The notes: generated from the letters alone by a model not told the origin. DNA of 64,000 nucleotides from Pseudomonadales bacterium (GCA_020062665.1 JAGUVW010000013.1:248001-312000), one strand, 5' to 3'; numbered from the stretch's first letter, positions 25,986-34,873 are shown. Translations and numbers: made by a program.

Positions 25986-26867
25986 ATGACGACGGCTGTC
26001 ATCGATCCGGCAACACTGGGCACAGCGTTGCCGCCAAGTCCGAAAAGCAAAAAGCTCAAAGGCGAAGACGTGGGCATTCCCGTGCGCAAGATGGGGCTGG
26101 CCTACGGCGACGAGATGCCCACCTTTTGGGTGGGCGGCAACGCATTTCTCACCCTGCTGTTTTCATCATTCTCTGCCAACCTGCCGCAAGGCGAAGATCA
26201 GTTCGTTCATAGCGTGCGACTGTTCCAGGACAAAATCACCGATCCCGTTCTGAAAGCGCAGGTGCGCGCCTTTATCGGCCAGGAAGCCCACCATTCGCGG
26301 GAACACGATGCGCTGAACGAAGCGATGGTGAAGCGGGGCTATCGATTGGACCGCATCGATCGCCGCATGAAAAACATGAATCAATGGATACGCAAGCATC
26401 AGTCTCTAGCCCAGCAGCTGGCCGCCACCGTATGCGGCGAACATATCACGGCGCTGATGGCAGACTACGCACTGCGTGACGGCGAACTGCTGGCAATGAC
26501 TGCCGAGCCCACGCGCACCACCTGGGCCTGGCACAGCATCGAGGAACTGGAACACAAGGGCGTGGCGTTCGATGTGTACGATCATCTGGTGGGCGATCGC
26601 AAACTGCTGCACCGCACCATGCGGGTTCTGCTGGTGATTTTCCTTGCCCACAATATTCTGGATGCGCTGCTGATGATGCCGCGCTCGGGGCAGATGACCA
26701 ACGGGAAGATGTGGCGGGATGCCTTTGGCCTGCTGCGCCGCATGGTGAACTTCAGCAAGTCCGACTACCGGGATTTCTTCAAGCCGGACTACCACCCCTG
26801 GCAGCATGATTGCCGTGCGACGCTGAAAGAAGCGCGGCTGAAGTATCTGAACGAAGGCGCGGTTTGA
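25986..26867 (+). CDS. Predicted metal-dependent hydrolase (PF10118-like), ferritin-like diiron pattern
   Basis: The 293-residue protein belongs to the family annotated as predicted metal-dependent hydrolases. Its helices hold a diiron-like set: Glu70, Glu100 and His103 in GQEAHHSREH, Glu152-His153 in CGEHITA, and Glu186/Glu187-His190 in SIEELEH. The spacing of ExxH and EExxH is that of ferritin-like oxidases or oxygenases, so the name hydrolase may mislead. A hydrophobic segment lies at about residues 205-225. GAGGA precedes ATG 25986. It stands among alcohol dehydrogenases and a monooxygenase. A role in oxidising a lipophilic substrate is inferred. Confidence 0.75.
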   Translation: MTTAVIDPATLGTALPPSPKSKKLKGEDVGIPVRKMGLAYGDEMPTFWVGGNAFLTLLFSSFSANLPQGEDQFVHSVRLFQDKITDPVLKAQVRAFIGQEAHHSREHDALNEAMVKRGYRLDRIDRRMKNMNQWIRKHQSLAQQLAATVCGEHITALMADYALRDGELLAMTAEPTRTTWAWHSIEELEHKGVAFDVYDHLVGDRKLLHRTMRVLLVIFLAHNILDALLMMPRSGQMTNGKMWRDAFGLLRRMVNFSKSDYRDFFKPDYHPWQHDCRATLKEARLKYLNEGAV

Positions 26868-26878
26868 GGTCGCTGTCA

Positions 26879-26905
26879 CCGGTGCCACGCGCTGGCGGGC
26901 ACCGG
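26879..26905. terminator. GC-rich hairpin between convergent genes
   Basis: CCGGTGCC (26879-26886) pairs with GGCACCGG (26898-26905), 11 bp after the stop at 26867 and 6 bp before the minus-strand stop at 26912. There is no T-run on either side, so it is at best a weak terminator. Confidence 0.4.
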
Positions 26906-26911
26906 CTCCGG

Positions 26912-27871
26912 TTACACCAATCCCAGCGCCGCCCGCATGGTATGGGGCTGCTCCAGGCTGATGAAATGATTGGTATCGCGGGTTTCGATGATCCGTACAT
27001 TACTGCCCTGCTCCGCGCTCCACCGCATGGCCGTGCGACACAGCACATCATCCTTCTCCGGCAGCACAATCCTGACTTCCTTGAAGCGTGGATACAGATC
27101 GAAATCCCTGCTCGACTGCCAGTCACGAATATTGAGCATGTTGCGCAACGCCGTGCTGTAACGTTTGGGCAAGCGCGCGGAACCCGCCAGCAGCTCGCGC
27201 TTGCGCGGCGTGAGCGGATAGTGGGAGCGCTCGGTGATCATGCGATGGGTGGGCAGTTTGCTCATCGCGCCCAGATACAGGGGAAACACATACAGGCCAC
27301 CATAGCGCGCGAACCGTTCCAGCCTCGGTGCCGGCCTGGCTTTGGGCAATAATGGCGCTTCCAGCAGTGCCGTCACCCGTTCCGCCAGATCGGGCCGCTG
27401 CCGCGCCAGCTCCAGGATCACGGCGCCACCACGGGAATGGCCGTGCAGGATGATCTCGTCACGGGTGGCGAGGTTTTCAATCACCTGGCACAGCAGATGG
27501 GCATCGTGCTCGATGGTGGCCACGGCATGGGGATTGGCATCGTTCCAGTCGGGCGTGAACGTGCTCTTCGCATACAGCCCGGAAAAATAATCCGCATTGT
27601 TGAGGGCAATGAATTCCACATTCGCATCCTGATACAGCTCCAGGAAGTAGTGCTGGTTTTCCATGAAGCCCGGAAAACAGATCACGGTGGGCGCGGATGC
27701 GTCGCGGGCCTCGCGCATGATGATGTCGGTGGCGCCCGCCTGATACAGGGTGCCATCGAAAAACGTGGCGTCCATGAAACGCTGGGGCCGGTGCAACCAG
27801 TAGTTGCGATAATGATGCACGCCATAACCCGCCATCGATCCCAACAACAGATCCATCAGTATTCCGTACAT
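26912..27871 (-). CDS. Alpha/beta hydrolase
   Basis: ATG 27871, with GGGGAAG upstream, gives 319 residues; GTG 27877 overlapping the SDR stop is the alternative. The nucleophile elbow is GHSRGG near residue 145, VICFPGFMENQHYF resembles an oxyanion-hole loop, a late Asp lies in PEKDDVL, and His occurs in DTNHFISL. A hydrophobic N-terminus may anchor it. It is downstream of and almost contiguous with the SDR at 27874, and probably cleaves an ester made by the neighbouring Baeyer-Villiger-type monooxygenase (inference; LipR stands next to MymA in mycobacteria). Confidence 0.82.
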   Translation of the reverse strand: MYGILMDLLLGSMAGYGVHHYRNYWLHRPQRFMDATFFDGTLYQAGATDIIMREARDASAPTVICFPGFMENQHYFLELYQDANVEFIALNNADYFSGLYAKSTFTPDWNDANPHAVATIEHDAHLLCQVIENLATRDEIILHGHSRGGAVILELARQRPDLAERVTALLEAPLLPKARPAPRLERFARYGGLYVFPLYLGAMSKLPTHRMITERSHYPLTPRKRELLAGSARLPKRYSTALRNMLNIRDWQSSRDFDLYPRFKEVRIVLPEKDDVLCRTAMRWSAEQGSNVRIIETRDTNHFISLEQPHTMRAALGLV

Positions 27872-27873
27872 GG

Positions 27874-28734
27874 TCACACTTCCCCGGCCCGTGTGTTCAG
27901 TTTGCCCGTGGCCGGCTTTGCACCGCGCAGCATGACTCTCCCCACCAGATTGGAAAAGCCCTGCGGGAACAGGCGCGTCAGAATGTCGAGGATGTGAGCG
28001 TCGGTACCCACCAACAGGCGCTGCTTGTCGTGCAGGATGCCGTTGATGATGATGGTGGCCGCCTTGTCAGCGCTGGTGCTGGCGATTTTATCGAACAGAG
28101 CCGCCGCCTTTTCCCGGTTCATGTTGGGGTCCATGCTTTTGATAAAGCGGCTGTTGCGGGCGATATTGGTTTTGATGCCGCCGGGATGCACCGACGTGAT
28201 GTGGATATTGGAGCCGCGCAATTCCTGGATCAACGTCTGGTTCAGCGCTTTCACCGCATGCTTGGCACAGTTGTAAGGTCCATTGCCGGGAAAGGGAAAA
28301 AAGCCGTTGACGCTGGAAATATTGACGATATGGCCCTCGGGCCGTTGCCGCAGGTACGGCATGAACGCTTTGGTGCCGTACAACACGCCGTAGAACACGA
28401 TATCGAACACCCAGTTGAAATCGTCGTAGTTGATATCCTCGATCGCGCAGTGGGAGGCCACACCCGCGTTATTGATCACGATGTCCACCCCGCCATGGGC
28501 TTTTGCCACATCTTCAGCCCACTGGTACACCTGATCCTTGTTCGACACGTCCACGCTGTGAGTGGTTACGTTGACGGTTTTGGGCAGCATGGCCTGGGTA
28601 TCCTGCAACCCTTTTGCATCCACATCCGCCAACGCCAGATGACAGCCCCTGTCCGCCAGCTGCAACGCCAGGGCGCGCCCGATGCCGGATGCGGCGCCCG
28701 TGAGTGCGACAACTTTATTTGCCAGTGATTTCAT
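27874..28734 (-). CDS. SDR oxidoreductase
   Basis: ATG 28734 gives 286 residues (MKSLANKVVAL). The motifs TGAASGIG, NNAGVAS and YNCAKHA are in canonical positions, with the catalytic Ser in NISSVNG. The C-terminal ~40 residues are extended and basic (FPQGFSNLVGR). SadH of the mymA operon is a positional analogue. It is divergent from the monooxygenase at 29028, and each gene has its own copy of the TGACAAG element in the shared 293-bp gap. Confidence 0.85.
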   Translation of the reverse strand: MKSLANKVVALTGAASGIGRALALQLADRGCHLALADVDAKGLQDTQAMLPKTVNVTTHSVDVSNKDQVYQWAEDVAKAHGGVDIVINNAGVASHCAIEDINYDDFNWVFDIVFYGVLYGTKAFMPYLRQRPEGHIVNISSVNGFFPFPGNGPYNCAKHAVKALNQTLIQELRGSNIHITSVHPGGIKTNIARNSRFIKSMDPNMNREKAAALFDKIASTSADKAATIIINGILHDKQRLLVGTDAHILDILTRLFPQGFSNLVGRVMLRGAKPATGKLNTRAGEV

Positions 28735-28858
28735 GTGATTACCTGTTGTGATCAAGATGTCCGGAAAGATCCCGCCAAACCCGATTTGGAACGCGGGCCG
28801 TGGAAAACGGGCCGTCGGCTACGTTAGAACAATTGCCTGCCGTGCCGCCAGACGCCCC

Positions 28859-28877
28859 TGGGACAAAGTGCTTGTCA
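28859..28877 (-). promoter_or_regulatory. Putative AraC/VirS-type binding site, copy 3 (minus strand)
   Basis: Read on the minus strand this is TGACAAGCACTTTGTCCCA, 124 bp upstream of the SDR start. It points towards the SDR, opposite to the plus-strand copy at 28907. Confidence 0.62.
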
Positions 28878-28906
28878 GCGGTGGCCAGCGTAATGCTGGT
28901 CGGGAA

Positions 28907-28925
28907 TGACAAGCAATCTGTCCGA
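28907..28925 (+). promoter_or_regulatory. Putative AraC/VirS-type binding site, copy 4
   Basis: TGACAAGCAATCTGTCCGA lies 102 bp upstream of the monooxygenase start and differs from copy 1 by one base. The gap holds no gene. Confidence 0.67.
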
Positions 28926-29027
28926 CGCGCCCCTCATGCAACGCAAATGCGCTGCCGCAAGATGACGGCACGCTCGCCTCACGGGCGAATTCATCAGAAA
29001 CAGTTTCACCGGTATGAGGACAACCCC

Positions 29028-30557
29028 ATGAATTCCGTTGCACAGGCTACTTCCACTTCCGATTGGCTCGATGTCGTGATCATCGGCGCGGGTCTGTCGG
29101 GCATCGGCGCCGCCGTGCACCTGCAGCGGGAATGTCCCGGCAAGCGGTTCGCGATTCTGGAAATGCGCGGCGCCATGGGCGGCACCTGGGATCTGTTCCG
29201 TTATCCCGGCATCCGTTCGGATTCCGACATGTATACGCTGGGCTACAACTTCAAGCCCTGGACCCGCCCCAAAGCCATTGCCGACGGCCACGACATTCGC
29301 GCCTATATCGAAGAGACCGCTGCGGAGTTTGGTGTCGACCGGCACATCCGTTACCGGCACAAGGTGCTGTCTGCCGACTGGTCGAGCCGCAGCGCGCGCT
29401 GGACCCTGCAGGTGCAACGGCTGGACACCGGCGATATCGTGCACCTGCAAACCCGCTTTATCATGTGTGGCGCCGGTTACTACAACTATGACAAAGGCAT
29501 CACGCCGGATTTCGTCGACAGCGACAAGTTCCAGGGCCAGATCGTGCATCCACAATTCTGGCCGCAGGATCTGGATTACAGTGGCAAGCGGGTGGTGGTG
29601 ATCGGCAGCGGCGCCACGGCAGTGACGCTGGTGCCGGCCATGACGGACAAGGCGGCCCAGGTGACCATGCTGCAGCGCTCGCCGGGTTATGTGATGACGC
29701 TACCGCAGCATGATCCGTTCATCAGCGGATTGCGCAAGGTGTTTGCCGAACCGGTGGTGTATGGCGCTACACGGGCACGCAATGTCTTGCTGGGCATGGC
29801 GTTCTACGGCTTTTCCCGCGCCTATCCGGAGCGCATGCGCAAATTTGTGATGAACCAGACCCGCAAGCAACTGGGGCCCCAGTTCGACATGAAGCATTTC
29901 AGTCCATCCTACAATCCATGGGATCAGCGGCTGTGCGCAGTGCCGGATGGTGACCTGTTCACGGCCATCCGCCAGGGCCGCGCGGACGTGGTGACCGATC
30001 ATATCGAGCGTTTCACTCAAACGGGAATCAGGCTGAAGTCGGGCGCAGAGCTGCAGGCCGACATTATCGTGACCGCCACCGGACTGGATGTGCAGATTCT
30101 GGGCGGCATGCAGCTGACGCTGGATGGTCAGCCAGTGAAGGTGTCAGACAAGTACTACTACAAAGGCGCCATGCTGGAGGATGTGCCCAACCTGTGCATG
30201 ATCTTCGGGTATACCAATTCTTCCTGGACGCTGAAGGCGGATCTGATTGCGCAATATTTCTGTCGCGTGATCAATCACATGGACAAGCAAGGCTTCAGTC
30301 AATGCACACCGCGCAACAACGGCTACAACACCGCAAGCGAGCCCTTTTTGAATCTGAGTTCGAGCTATGTCCAGCGGGTAATCGACCAAGTGCCTCGACA
30401 GGGCAACAAGCGCCCTTGGAAGCTGTACCAGAACTATCTGCTGGACTATCGCATGCTCAAGCTGGGCCGGGTCAACGAGCGGGGGCTGGTGTTTTCCAAC
30501 CCGGTGTCCCACGGTTATGGATACGCCGTAGAGCCGTTGAGCGTCACATCGGTTTGA
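29028..30557 (+). CDS. Flavin-containing (Baeyer-Villiger-type) monooxygenase, MymA/EthA-like
   Basis: ATG 29028 with GAGGA upstream gives 509 residues. VVIIGAGLSGIG binds FAD. The Baeyer-Villiger fingerprint FxGxxxHxxxWP is present as KFQGQIVHPQFWP near residue 175, followed by a second Rossmann turn VVVIGSGATAV for NADPH. The enzyme would insert oxygen next to a ketone, giving an ester or lactone that the neighbouring alpha/beta hydrolase could open. The SDRs could supply the ketone. This gene order parallels mymA-lipR-sadH under VirS control. The substrate is unknown. Confidence 0.88.
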   Translation: MNSVAQATSTSDWLDVVIIGAGLSGIGAAVHLQRECPGKRFAILEMRGAMGGTWDLFRYPGIRSDSDMYTLGYNFKPWTRPKAIADGHDIRAYIEETAAEFGVDRHIRYRHKVLSADWSSRSARWTLQVQRLDTGDIVHLQTRFIMCGAGYYNYDKGITPDFVDSDKFQGQIVHPQFWPQDLDYSGKRVVVIGSGATAVTLVPAMTDKAAQVTMLQRSPGYVMTLPQHDPFISGLRKVFAEPVVYGATRARNVLLGMAFYGFSRAYPERMRKFVMNQTRKQLGPQFDMKHFSPSYNPWDQRLCAVPDGDLFTAIRQGRADVVTDHIERFTQTGIRLKSGAELQADIIVTATGLDVQILGGMQLTLDGQPVKVSDKYYYKGAMLEDVPNLCMIFGYTNSSWTLKADLIAQYFCRVINHMDKQGFSQCTPRNNGYNTASEPFLNLSSSYVQRVIDQVPRQGNKRPWKLYQNYLLDYRMLKLGRVNERGLVFSNPVSHGYGYAVEPLSVTSV

Positions 30558-30566
30558 GGTAAACCG

Positions 30567-30590
30567 CGGCGGCGGCCGATGCCGCCGCCG
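30567..30590. terminator. GGC-repeat hairpin after the monooxygenase gene
   Basis: CGGCGGCGGC and GCCGCCGCCG pair around CGAT, 10 bp after the stop. It is very stable but has no T-run, so termination is uncertain. Confidence 0.5.
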
Positions 30591-30591
30591 G

Positions 30592-30633
30592 CCATCGTCC
30601 AACCGGACTAGGACAACCCCCTCCCCCATCCCC
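30592..30633 (+). promoter_or_regulatory. GTCC-N4-GGAC palindrome with C-rich tract, copy 2
   Basis: CCATCGTCCAACCGGACTAGG is followed by CCCCCTCCCCCATCCCC, the same order as copy 1 read on its minus strand (21586-21623). It lies about 110 bp upstream of the AraC-type gene at 30742. Confidence 0.5.
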
Positions 30634-30741
30634 TACCTTTTGCCCGAGGGAAACTGCGCCCAAAAACCGCCTGCAACGGGCGGGCGCAGCCAAATAATGA
30701 CAAGAAAGCCAGCCCCCACGGGCACTTAGAGGCCACACCGG

Positions 30742-31809
30742 ATGACCATTCAGGCGCCACTGCAGCAGCTGATCAGCCCCGCGCTGGGCGAGCCCACGTC
30801 CATGCACAGCTGGGCGGTGGTGATCGCGCAGGCGCTGGAGCACGCGGGTGTCGACAGCCAGGCCCTGTTCGCCGAGGCTGGCGTGGAATACAAACTCGCC
30901 GTGAATCCCTACATGCGGGTGCCCACCGCCAAGATGAACCGGCTGTTCCAGCTCGCCGTGAACGCCACCGGTAATCCCTGTTTCGGTCTGGGCATGGAGG
31001 AATTCATCCATCCCACCACCTTTCACGCCCTGGGCTATTCCCTGTTCGCCAGTTCCACACTGGAGGACTATTTCGAACGGCTGGTGCGTTTCTTTCGCAT
31101 CGCCAGCGACAACTGCCGGCATCACATCATCGAAACGGAACACGCCTACAAACTGCAACTGGAAGTGCTGGTGCCCAATCTGTCGTTCGAATCCCAGGAC
31201 GGCTGGAGCGCCGCGCTGCTGAAATTCGCCCGCTCCATGTACAAGCCCGGCTTCAATCCGATGAAAGTGGAATTGCGGCGGCCCGCACCGGCAGAACCGT
31301 TCGCCCAGCGCTATCGCGACTATTTTCGCTGCCCGGTGCAGTTCAACAGCACCGAGTGGGCACTGTATTTCGACAAGCAGGATGTGATCGCCACGCTGCC
31401 TGGCGCCAATCATGAACTGGCGCTCATCAATGATCGCGTGGTGATGGATTATCTGGCACGGCTGGAAAAATCCGATCTGGTGAATCTGGTACGTACCCAC
31501 ATCATCAAACTGCTGTCCTCCGGAAACTGCAGCAAGGAGCATGTGGCAGCGAAACTCAACATGAGCCCGCGCAACCTGCAGCACAAGCTCGGTCTGCTGA
31601 ACACCTGCTACCAGGACATCCTGGACAAGACCCGCGAAGATCTGGCGATTCAGTACATGGCCAACCGCTACACCTCCATCAGCGAAATTACCTACCTGCT
31701 CGGCTTTTCCGACACCAGCAATTTCGCTCGCGCCTTCAAACGCTGGACCGGAAAATCCCCCAGCGAATTCCGTGACCAGGATCTGCCACAGAGTCAGCGT
31801 CATGACTGA
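30742..31809 (+). CDS. AraC-family regulator, second OruR/VirS-like copy
   Basis: This 355-residue regulator has an N-terminal ligand-binding domain of the OruR type and a C-terminal HTH pair (CSKEHVAAKLNMSPRNLQHKL and SISEITYLLGFSDTSNFARAF). Its stop overlaps the start of the crotonase gene by eight bases, so regulator and enzyme are translationally coupled, which is uncommon for this family. It probably controls its own operon through the C-rich element at 30592 or through an unrecognised site. It differs clearly from the regulator at 23579. Confidence 0.85.
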   Translation: MTIQAPLQQLISPALGEPTSMHSWAVVIAQALEHAGVDSQALFAEAGVEYKLAVNPYMRVPTAKMNRLFQLAVNATGNPCFGLGMEEFIHPTTFHALGYSLFASSTLEDYFERLVRFFRIASDNCRHHIIETEHAYKLQLEVLVPNLSFESQDGWSAALLKFARSMYKPGFNPMKVELRRPAPAEPFAQRYRDYFRCPVQFNSTEWALYFDKQDVIATLPGANHELALINDRVVMDYLARLEKSDLVNLVRTHIIKLLSSGNCSKEHVAAKLNMSPRNLQHKLGLLNTCYQDILDKTREDLAIQYMANRYTSISEITYLLGFSDTSNFARAFKRWTGKSPSEFRDQDLPQSQRHD

Positions 31810-32581
31810 AAATCTTGTTACCCTGAATCGCCACAACGCCACCGCCTGGCTGACGCTGAATCGCGCCCCCGCGATGAACGCTCTGAGTTTCGAGCTGGTG
31901 GACGCTTTGCTCACACACCTGCACACGCTGGAACGCGACGACAGCGTGCGGGTGATCGTGCTCACTGGTTCGGGCAAGGCCTTCTGTGCCGGCGCCGATC
32001 TGAAAAACCTCAACGAACAGCGCGCGCCGGGCGAAGCGGATATTCTGGATCGTGTAGTGGAGCTGCTGGAAGCGGTGCGCGCCTTTCCCAAACCGGTGAT
32101 CGCTGCCGTTAACGGCCTGGCGCTGGCCGGCGGCATGGAACTGATGCTGTGCTGCGACCTGATCTACGCATCCGACAGTGCCCGCATCGGCGACGCTCAC
32201 TGCAATTACGGCATCGTGCCCGGTGGCGGTGGCGCCGCGCTGATGCCACGCATTCTGCCGCTGCCCATTGCCAAATATCTGCTGTTTACCGGCGAATTCC
32301 TGCCCGCGCAGTTTTTCCAGCAATACGGCCTGGTGAACGAAGTGGTGGCCGACGACCAGCTGTTCGACACCGTGATGACCGTAGCCGACATCATCAGCAG
32401 CAAAAGCCCCATCGGCCTGCGCCGCACCAAGCGCATCGCCAACGAAACGTTGGACAAATCCGCCGCTGACGCGCTGCGTGACGAACGCCTGGCAGCCCGC
32501 GACCAGTTCCGCAGCTACGATTTCCGCGAAGGCATCACCGCGTTTCTGGAAAAACGTACACCGCAGTTCAAGGGATACTGA
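31802..32581 (+). CDS. Crotonase-family protein lacking both hydratase glutamates
   Basis: The 259-residue protein has the crotonase oxyanion-hole motif AFCAGADLKNL and a second glycine-rich stretch YGIVPGGGGAALM. Where enoyl-CoA hydratases place Glu144 it has His (GDAHCNYG), and at the Glu164 position it has Tyr (AKYLLFTGEF). It is thus unlikely to be a classical hydratase; an isomerase, C-C hydrolase or other crotonase chemistry is more probable. It starts inside the AraC gene end and is followed 3 nt later by a thiolase-like gene, so the two probably act in sequence. Confidence 0.8.
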   Translation: MTENLVTLNRHNATAWLTLNRAPAMNALSFELVDALLTHLHTLERDDSVRVIVLTGSGKAFCAGADLKNLNEQRAPGEADILDRVVELLEAVRAFPKPVIAAVNGLALAGGMELMLCCDLIYASDSARIGDAHCNYGIVPGGGGAALMPRILPLPIAKYLLFTGEFLPAQFFQQYGLVNEVVADDQLFDTVMTVADIISSKSPIGLRRTKRIANETLDKSAADALRDERLAARDQFRSYDFREGITAFLEKRTPQFKGY

Positions 32582-32583
32582 GC

Positions 32584-33825
32584 ATGAACGCACTGTATGT
32601 GATCGGCGTGGGCATGACGCCCTTCGGCCGCCACCCTGAACACAGTCTCAAGCAGCTGGCCGGCGCCGCCGTATCCACTGCGCTGGCGGACGCCGGCATC
32701 GAGCGCCGCGATGTGCAGGAAATACATTTCGGTAATTGCGTGCAGGGCTACATGGATGGCCAGCACATGATTCGCGGTCACAGCATTTTTCTGGAACAGG
32801 GTTTTCAGGGCATTCCGATCTTCAATCTGGAAAGCGGTTGCGCCAGCGGCAGCATGGCGTTTCACAGCGCCGTGCGCGCGCTGCTGGCAGAGCAGGCCGA
32901 TATCGTGCTGGCGGTGGGCGCCGAAAAAATGGTGAATGCCGACAAAGTCAAAATGTTCGCCGCCTTCAACAGCGCCTGGGATGTGGAACGCACCGACTGG
33001 CAGATGGAGCAGATCGCCGATCTGTGGCGCGGATTCACAGCGCCGCCGGGCACCACCTCCGACAAGCCCTACAGTCCGTTCATGGATGTCTACAAGGGCG
33101 AATTCTTCAATCACGTGCGCGAGTACGGCATTACGCAGCGCCAGGTGGCCGTCATCTGCGCCAAGAATCACCAGCACTCCGCCCGCAATCCCAATGCCCA
33201 GTTTCGCGTGCCCTACACCATCGAAGAAGTGCTCGCGGCACCGCCCATCACCTATCCGCTGACCTTGCCCATGTGCGCGCCCATCAGTGACGGCGCTGCA
33301 GCGGCCGTACTCTGCACCGAACGCGCATTGGCACGCCTGGCCAGCCACCGCCGCCGCGCCATCCGTATACTGGGCAGCGTCACTGCCAGCGGCATGGAGC
33401 GCCATCCGTCCGATCTGCAACAACACGTGGTGGCGCGTGCTGCCCGCAAACTGTATGAACAAACCGCTATCGGCCCGGATCAGGTGGATGTCGCCGAACT
33501 GCACGACGCCACCGCCGTGGGCGAACTGATCGAAACCGAGAACCTGGGATTTTGTGCGCCGGGAGGTGGCGGCGAACTGGCAGAAAACGGTGACACTACA
33601 TTGGGTGGCCGCATTCCCGTCAACACCTCGGGCGGGCTAGAATCCCGGGGCCACCCCATCGCGGCCACCGGCCTGGCGCAAATTCACGATCTGGTTCTGC
33701 AGTTGCGCGGCGAAGCCGGCGGCATGCAGGTGAACAATGCCCGCATCGCGCTGCAATGCAACGTGGGCGGGTTCTGGGGCATCGAAGAAGCTTCCACCCA
33801 TGTGGCGCTGCTGCGCCGCGATTAA
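32584..33825 (+). CDS. Thiolase-family (SCP-x-type) acyltransferase
   Basis: The 413-residue protein has a nucleophilic Cys in LESGCASGS near residue 86, a His in ELHDATAVGE, and the GGLESRGHPIAATG motif near residue 345. These match SCP-x/lipid-transfer-type thiolases. The usual last CxG motif is replaced by CNVGGFWG. It would cleave a 3-ketoacyl-CoA, probably branched. The 3-nt gap to the crotonase gene and a short gap to the uptake genes suggest one operon. Confidence 0.85.
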   Translation: MNALYVIGVGMTPFGRHPEHSLKQLAGAAVSTALADAGIERRDVQEIHFGNCVQGYMDGQHMIRGHSIFLEQGFQGIPIFNLESGCASGSMAFHSAVRALLAEQADIVLAVGAEKMVNADKVKMFAAFNSAWDVERTDWQMEQIADLWRGFTAPPGTTSDKPYSPFMDVYKGEFFNHVREYGITQRQVAVICAKNHQHSARNPNAQFRVPYTIEEVLAAPPITYPLTLPMCAPISDGAAAAVLCTERALARLASHRRRAIRILGSVTASGMERHPSDLQQHVVARAARKLYEQTAIGPDQVDVAELHDATAVGELIETENLGFCAPGGGGELAENGDTTLGGRIPVNTSGGLESRGHPIAATGLAQIHDLVLQLRGEAGGMQVNNARIALQCNVGGFWGIEEASTHVALLRRD

Positions 33826-33859
33826 GACCAAGCGACTACTACATAGGGATAACAACAAG

Positions 33860-34873
33860 ATGAAACTGGGAACAACATTGAAAATCACCGTGGCCGGTTG
33901 TGCGCTCGCACTGGCCGGCTGTCAGAACATGGTGCGCGACATGGCCGGTTCCGGCATGGTGTCGTTCGGCAACGACTACATTCAACCCTGGTTCATGGCT
34001 TCCACCGACACCGACATCATGTGCGCCATGGGCGAAGGCATGGTGCCGATGGTGTATCCGATGGGTCCCAACGTCGACCCCATGATTCCCATGGTGACGC
34101 TCGCTTCCGGCATGTGCGCCGATGAAAAGGCCAAGGAAGAAGAACTGCGCTACATCCGCGCCATGCGCAAGAACGACGTGGAAACCGCCATGGACGCCCG
34201 CACCATGCAGAAACGCTGGTCGGAACTGGCAGCGCGACGCCAGTACTTCGGCTATCAAGCCATCGTACGCTATTTCGGCGAGCCCGGCAGCGAATGCCCC
34301 GAATTCGCCAACAAGCACGAACAGATGAGTTACATGTTCGGCCTGTTCGGCGGCTTCCAGGCGTTCCAGGCGGATCTGTCCAACGGCGGCACCGCCGGCA
34401 TTCCGCTGGATCTGCTGCCCAAAGCCATGAAAGGACTGGACTGCGTCGACAGTGATGAATTCTGGGGCCTGCCCGCCGCCATCCAGGCTATGGTGCAGAT
34501 CATGAAAGCCAAAATAGGTGACGACGCAGCCGACATGGCCGACGGCCACGCCAAACTCGCCGCTGCTGCCGCCATTGGCGAAGAAAAAGGTGTGCGCATC
34601 GTGCAAATGCTCGAAGCCACCCTCTACGCCATGCAGGGCGACGAGGCCAAAACCAAAGATGTCATCCGCAAGCACGTCAACACCATCAAGAGCACACCGG
34701 CCAATCCGGATCTGCGCCTGCTGGATGAGATGTCTACGCGCGGCATTCGTCTGATCTCCGACAAACTCTGGACCCAACACACCGGCCAGCGCACGCCTTA
34801 CAACCAGCTGGGCCGCTTCTGGGACGACAGCCTGCAAAAAAGCGACGCACCTGACATCGACGAATTACTCTGA
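33860..34873 (+). CDS. Lipoprotein, TRAP-associated TatT-like
   Basis: ATG 33860 gives 337 residues with a lipoprotein signal peptide ending in LAGC (Cys21). The remaining chain is helical and Met-rich, with TPR-like repeats (for example ASGMCADEKAKEEELRY and AIQAMVQIMKAKIGDD), which resembles TatT, the periplasmic lipoprotein that accompanies some TRAP transporters. The next two genes encode a solute-binding protein and a large permease, which supports the assignment. Two Cys pairs could be disulfide-bonded. Confidence 0.6.
   Translation: MKLGTTLKITVAGCALALAGCQNMVRDMAGSGMVSFGNDYIQPWFMASTDTDIMCAMGEGMVPMVYPMGPNVDPMIPMVTLASGMCADEKAKEEELRYIRAMRKNDVETAMDARTMQKRWSELAARRQYFGYQAIVRYFGEPGSECPEFANKHEQMSYMFGLFGGFQAFQADLSNGGTAGIPLDLLPKAMKGLDCVDSDEFWGLPAAIQAMVQIMKAKIGDDAADMADGHAKLAAAAAIGEEKGVRIVQMLEATLYAMQGDEAKTKDVIRKHVNTIKSTPANPDLRLLDEMSTRGIRLISDKLWTQHTGQRTPYNQLGRFWDDSLQKSDAPDIDELL

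Noticed and set aside
30567-30590. GGC trinucleotide repeat as a slippage or phase-variation tract
   Set aside because: It is short, outside any gene and better explained as a hairpin.
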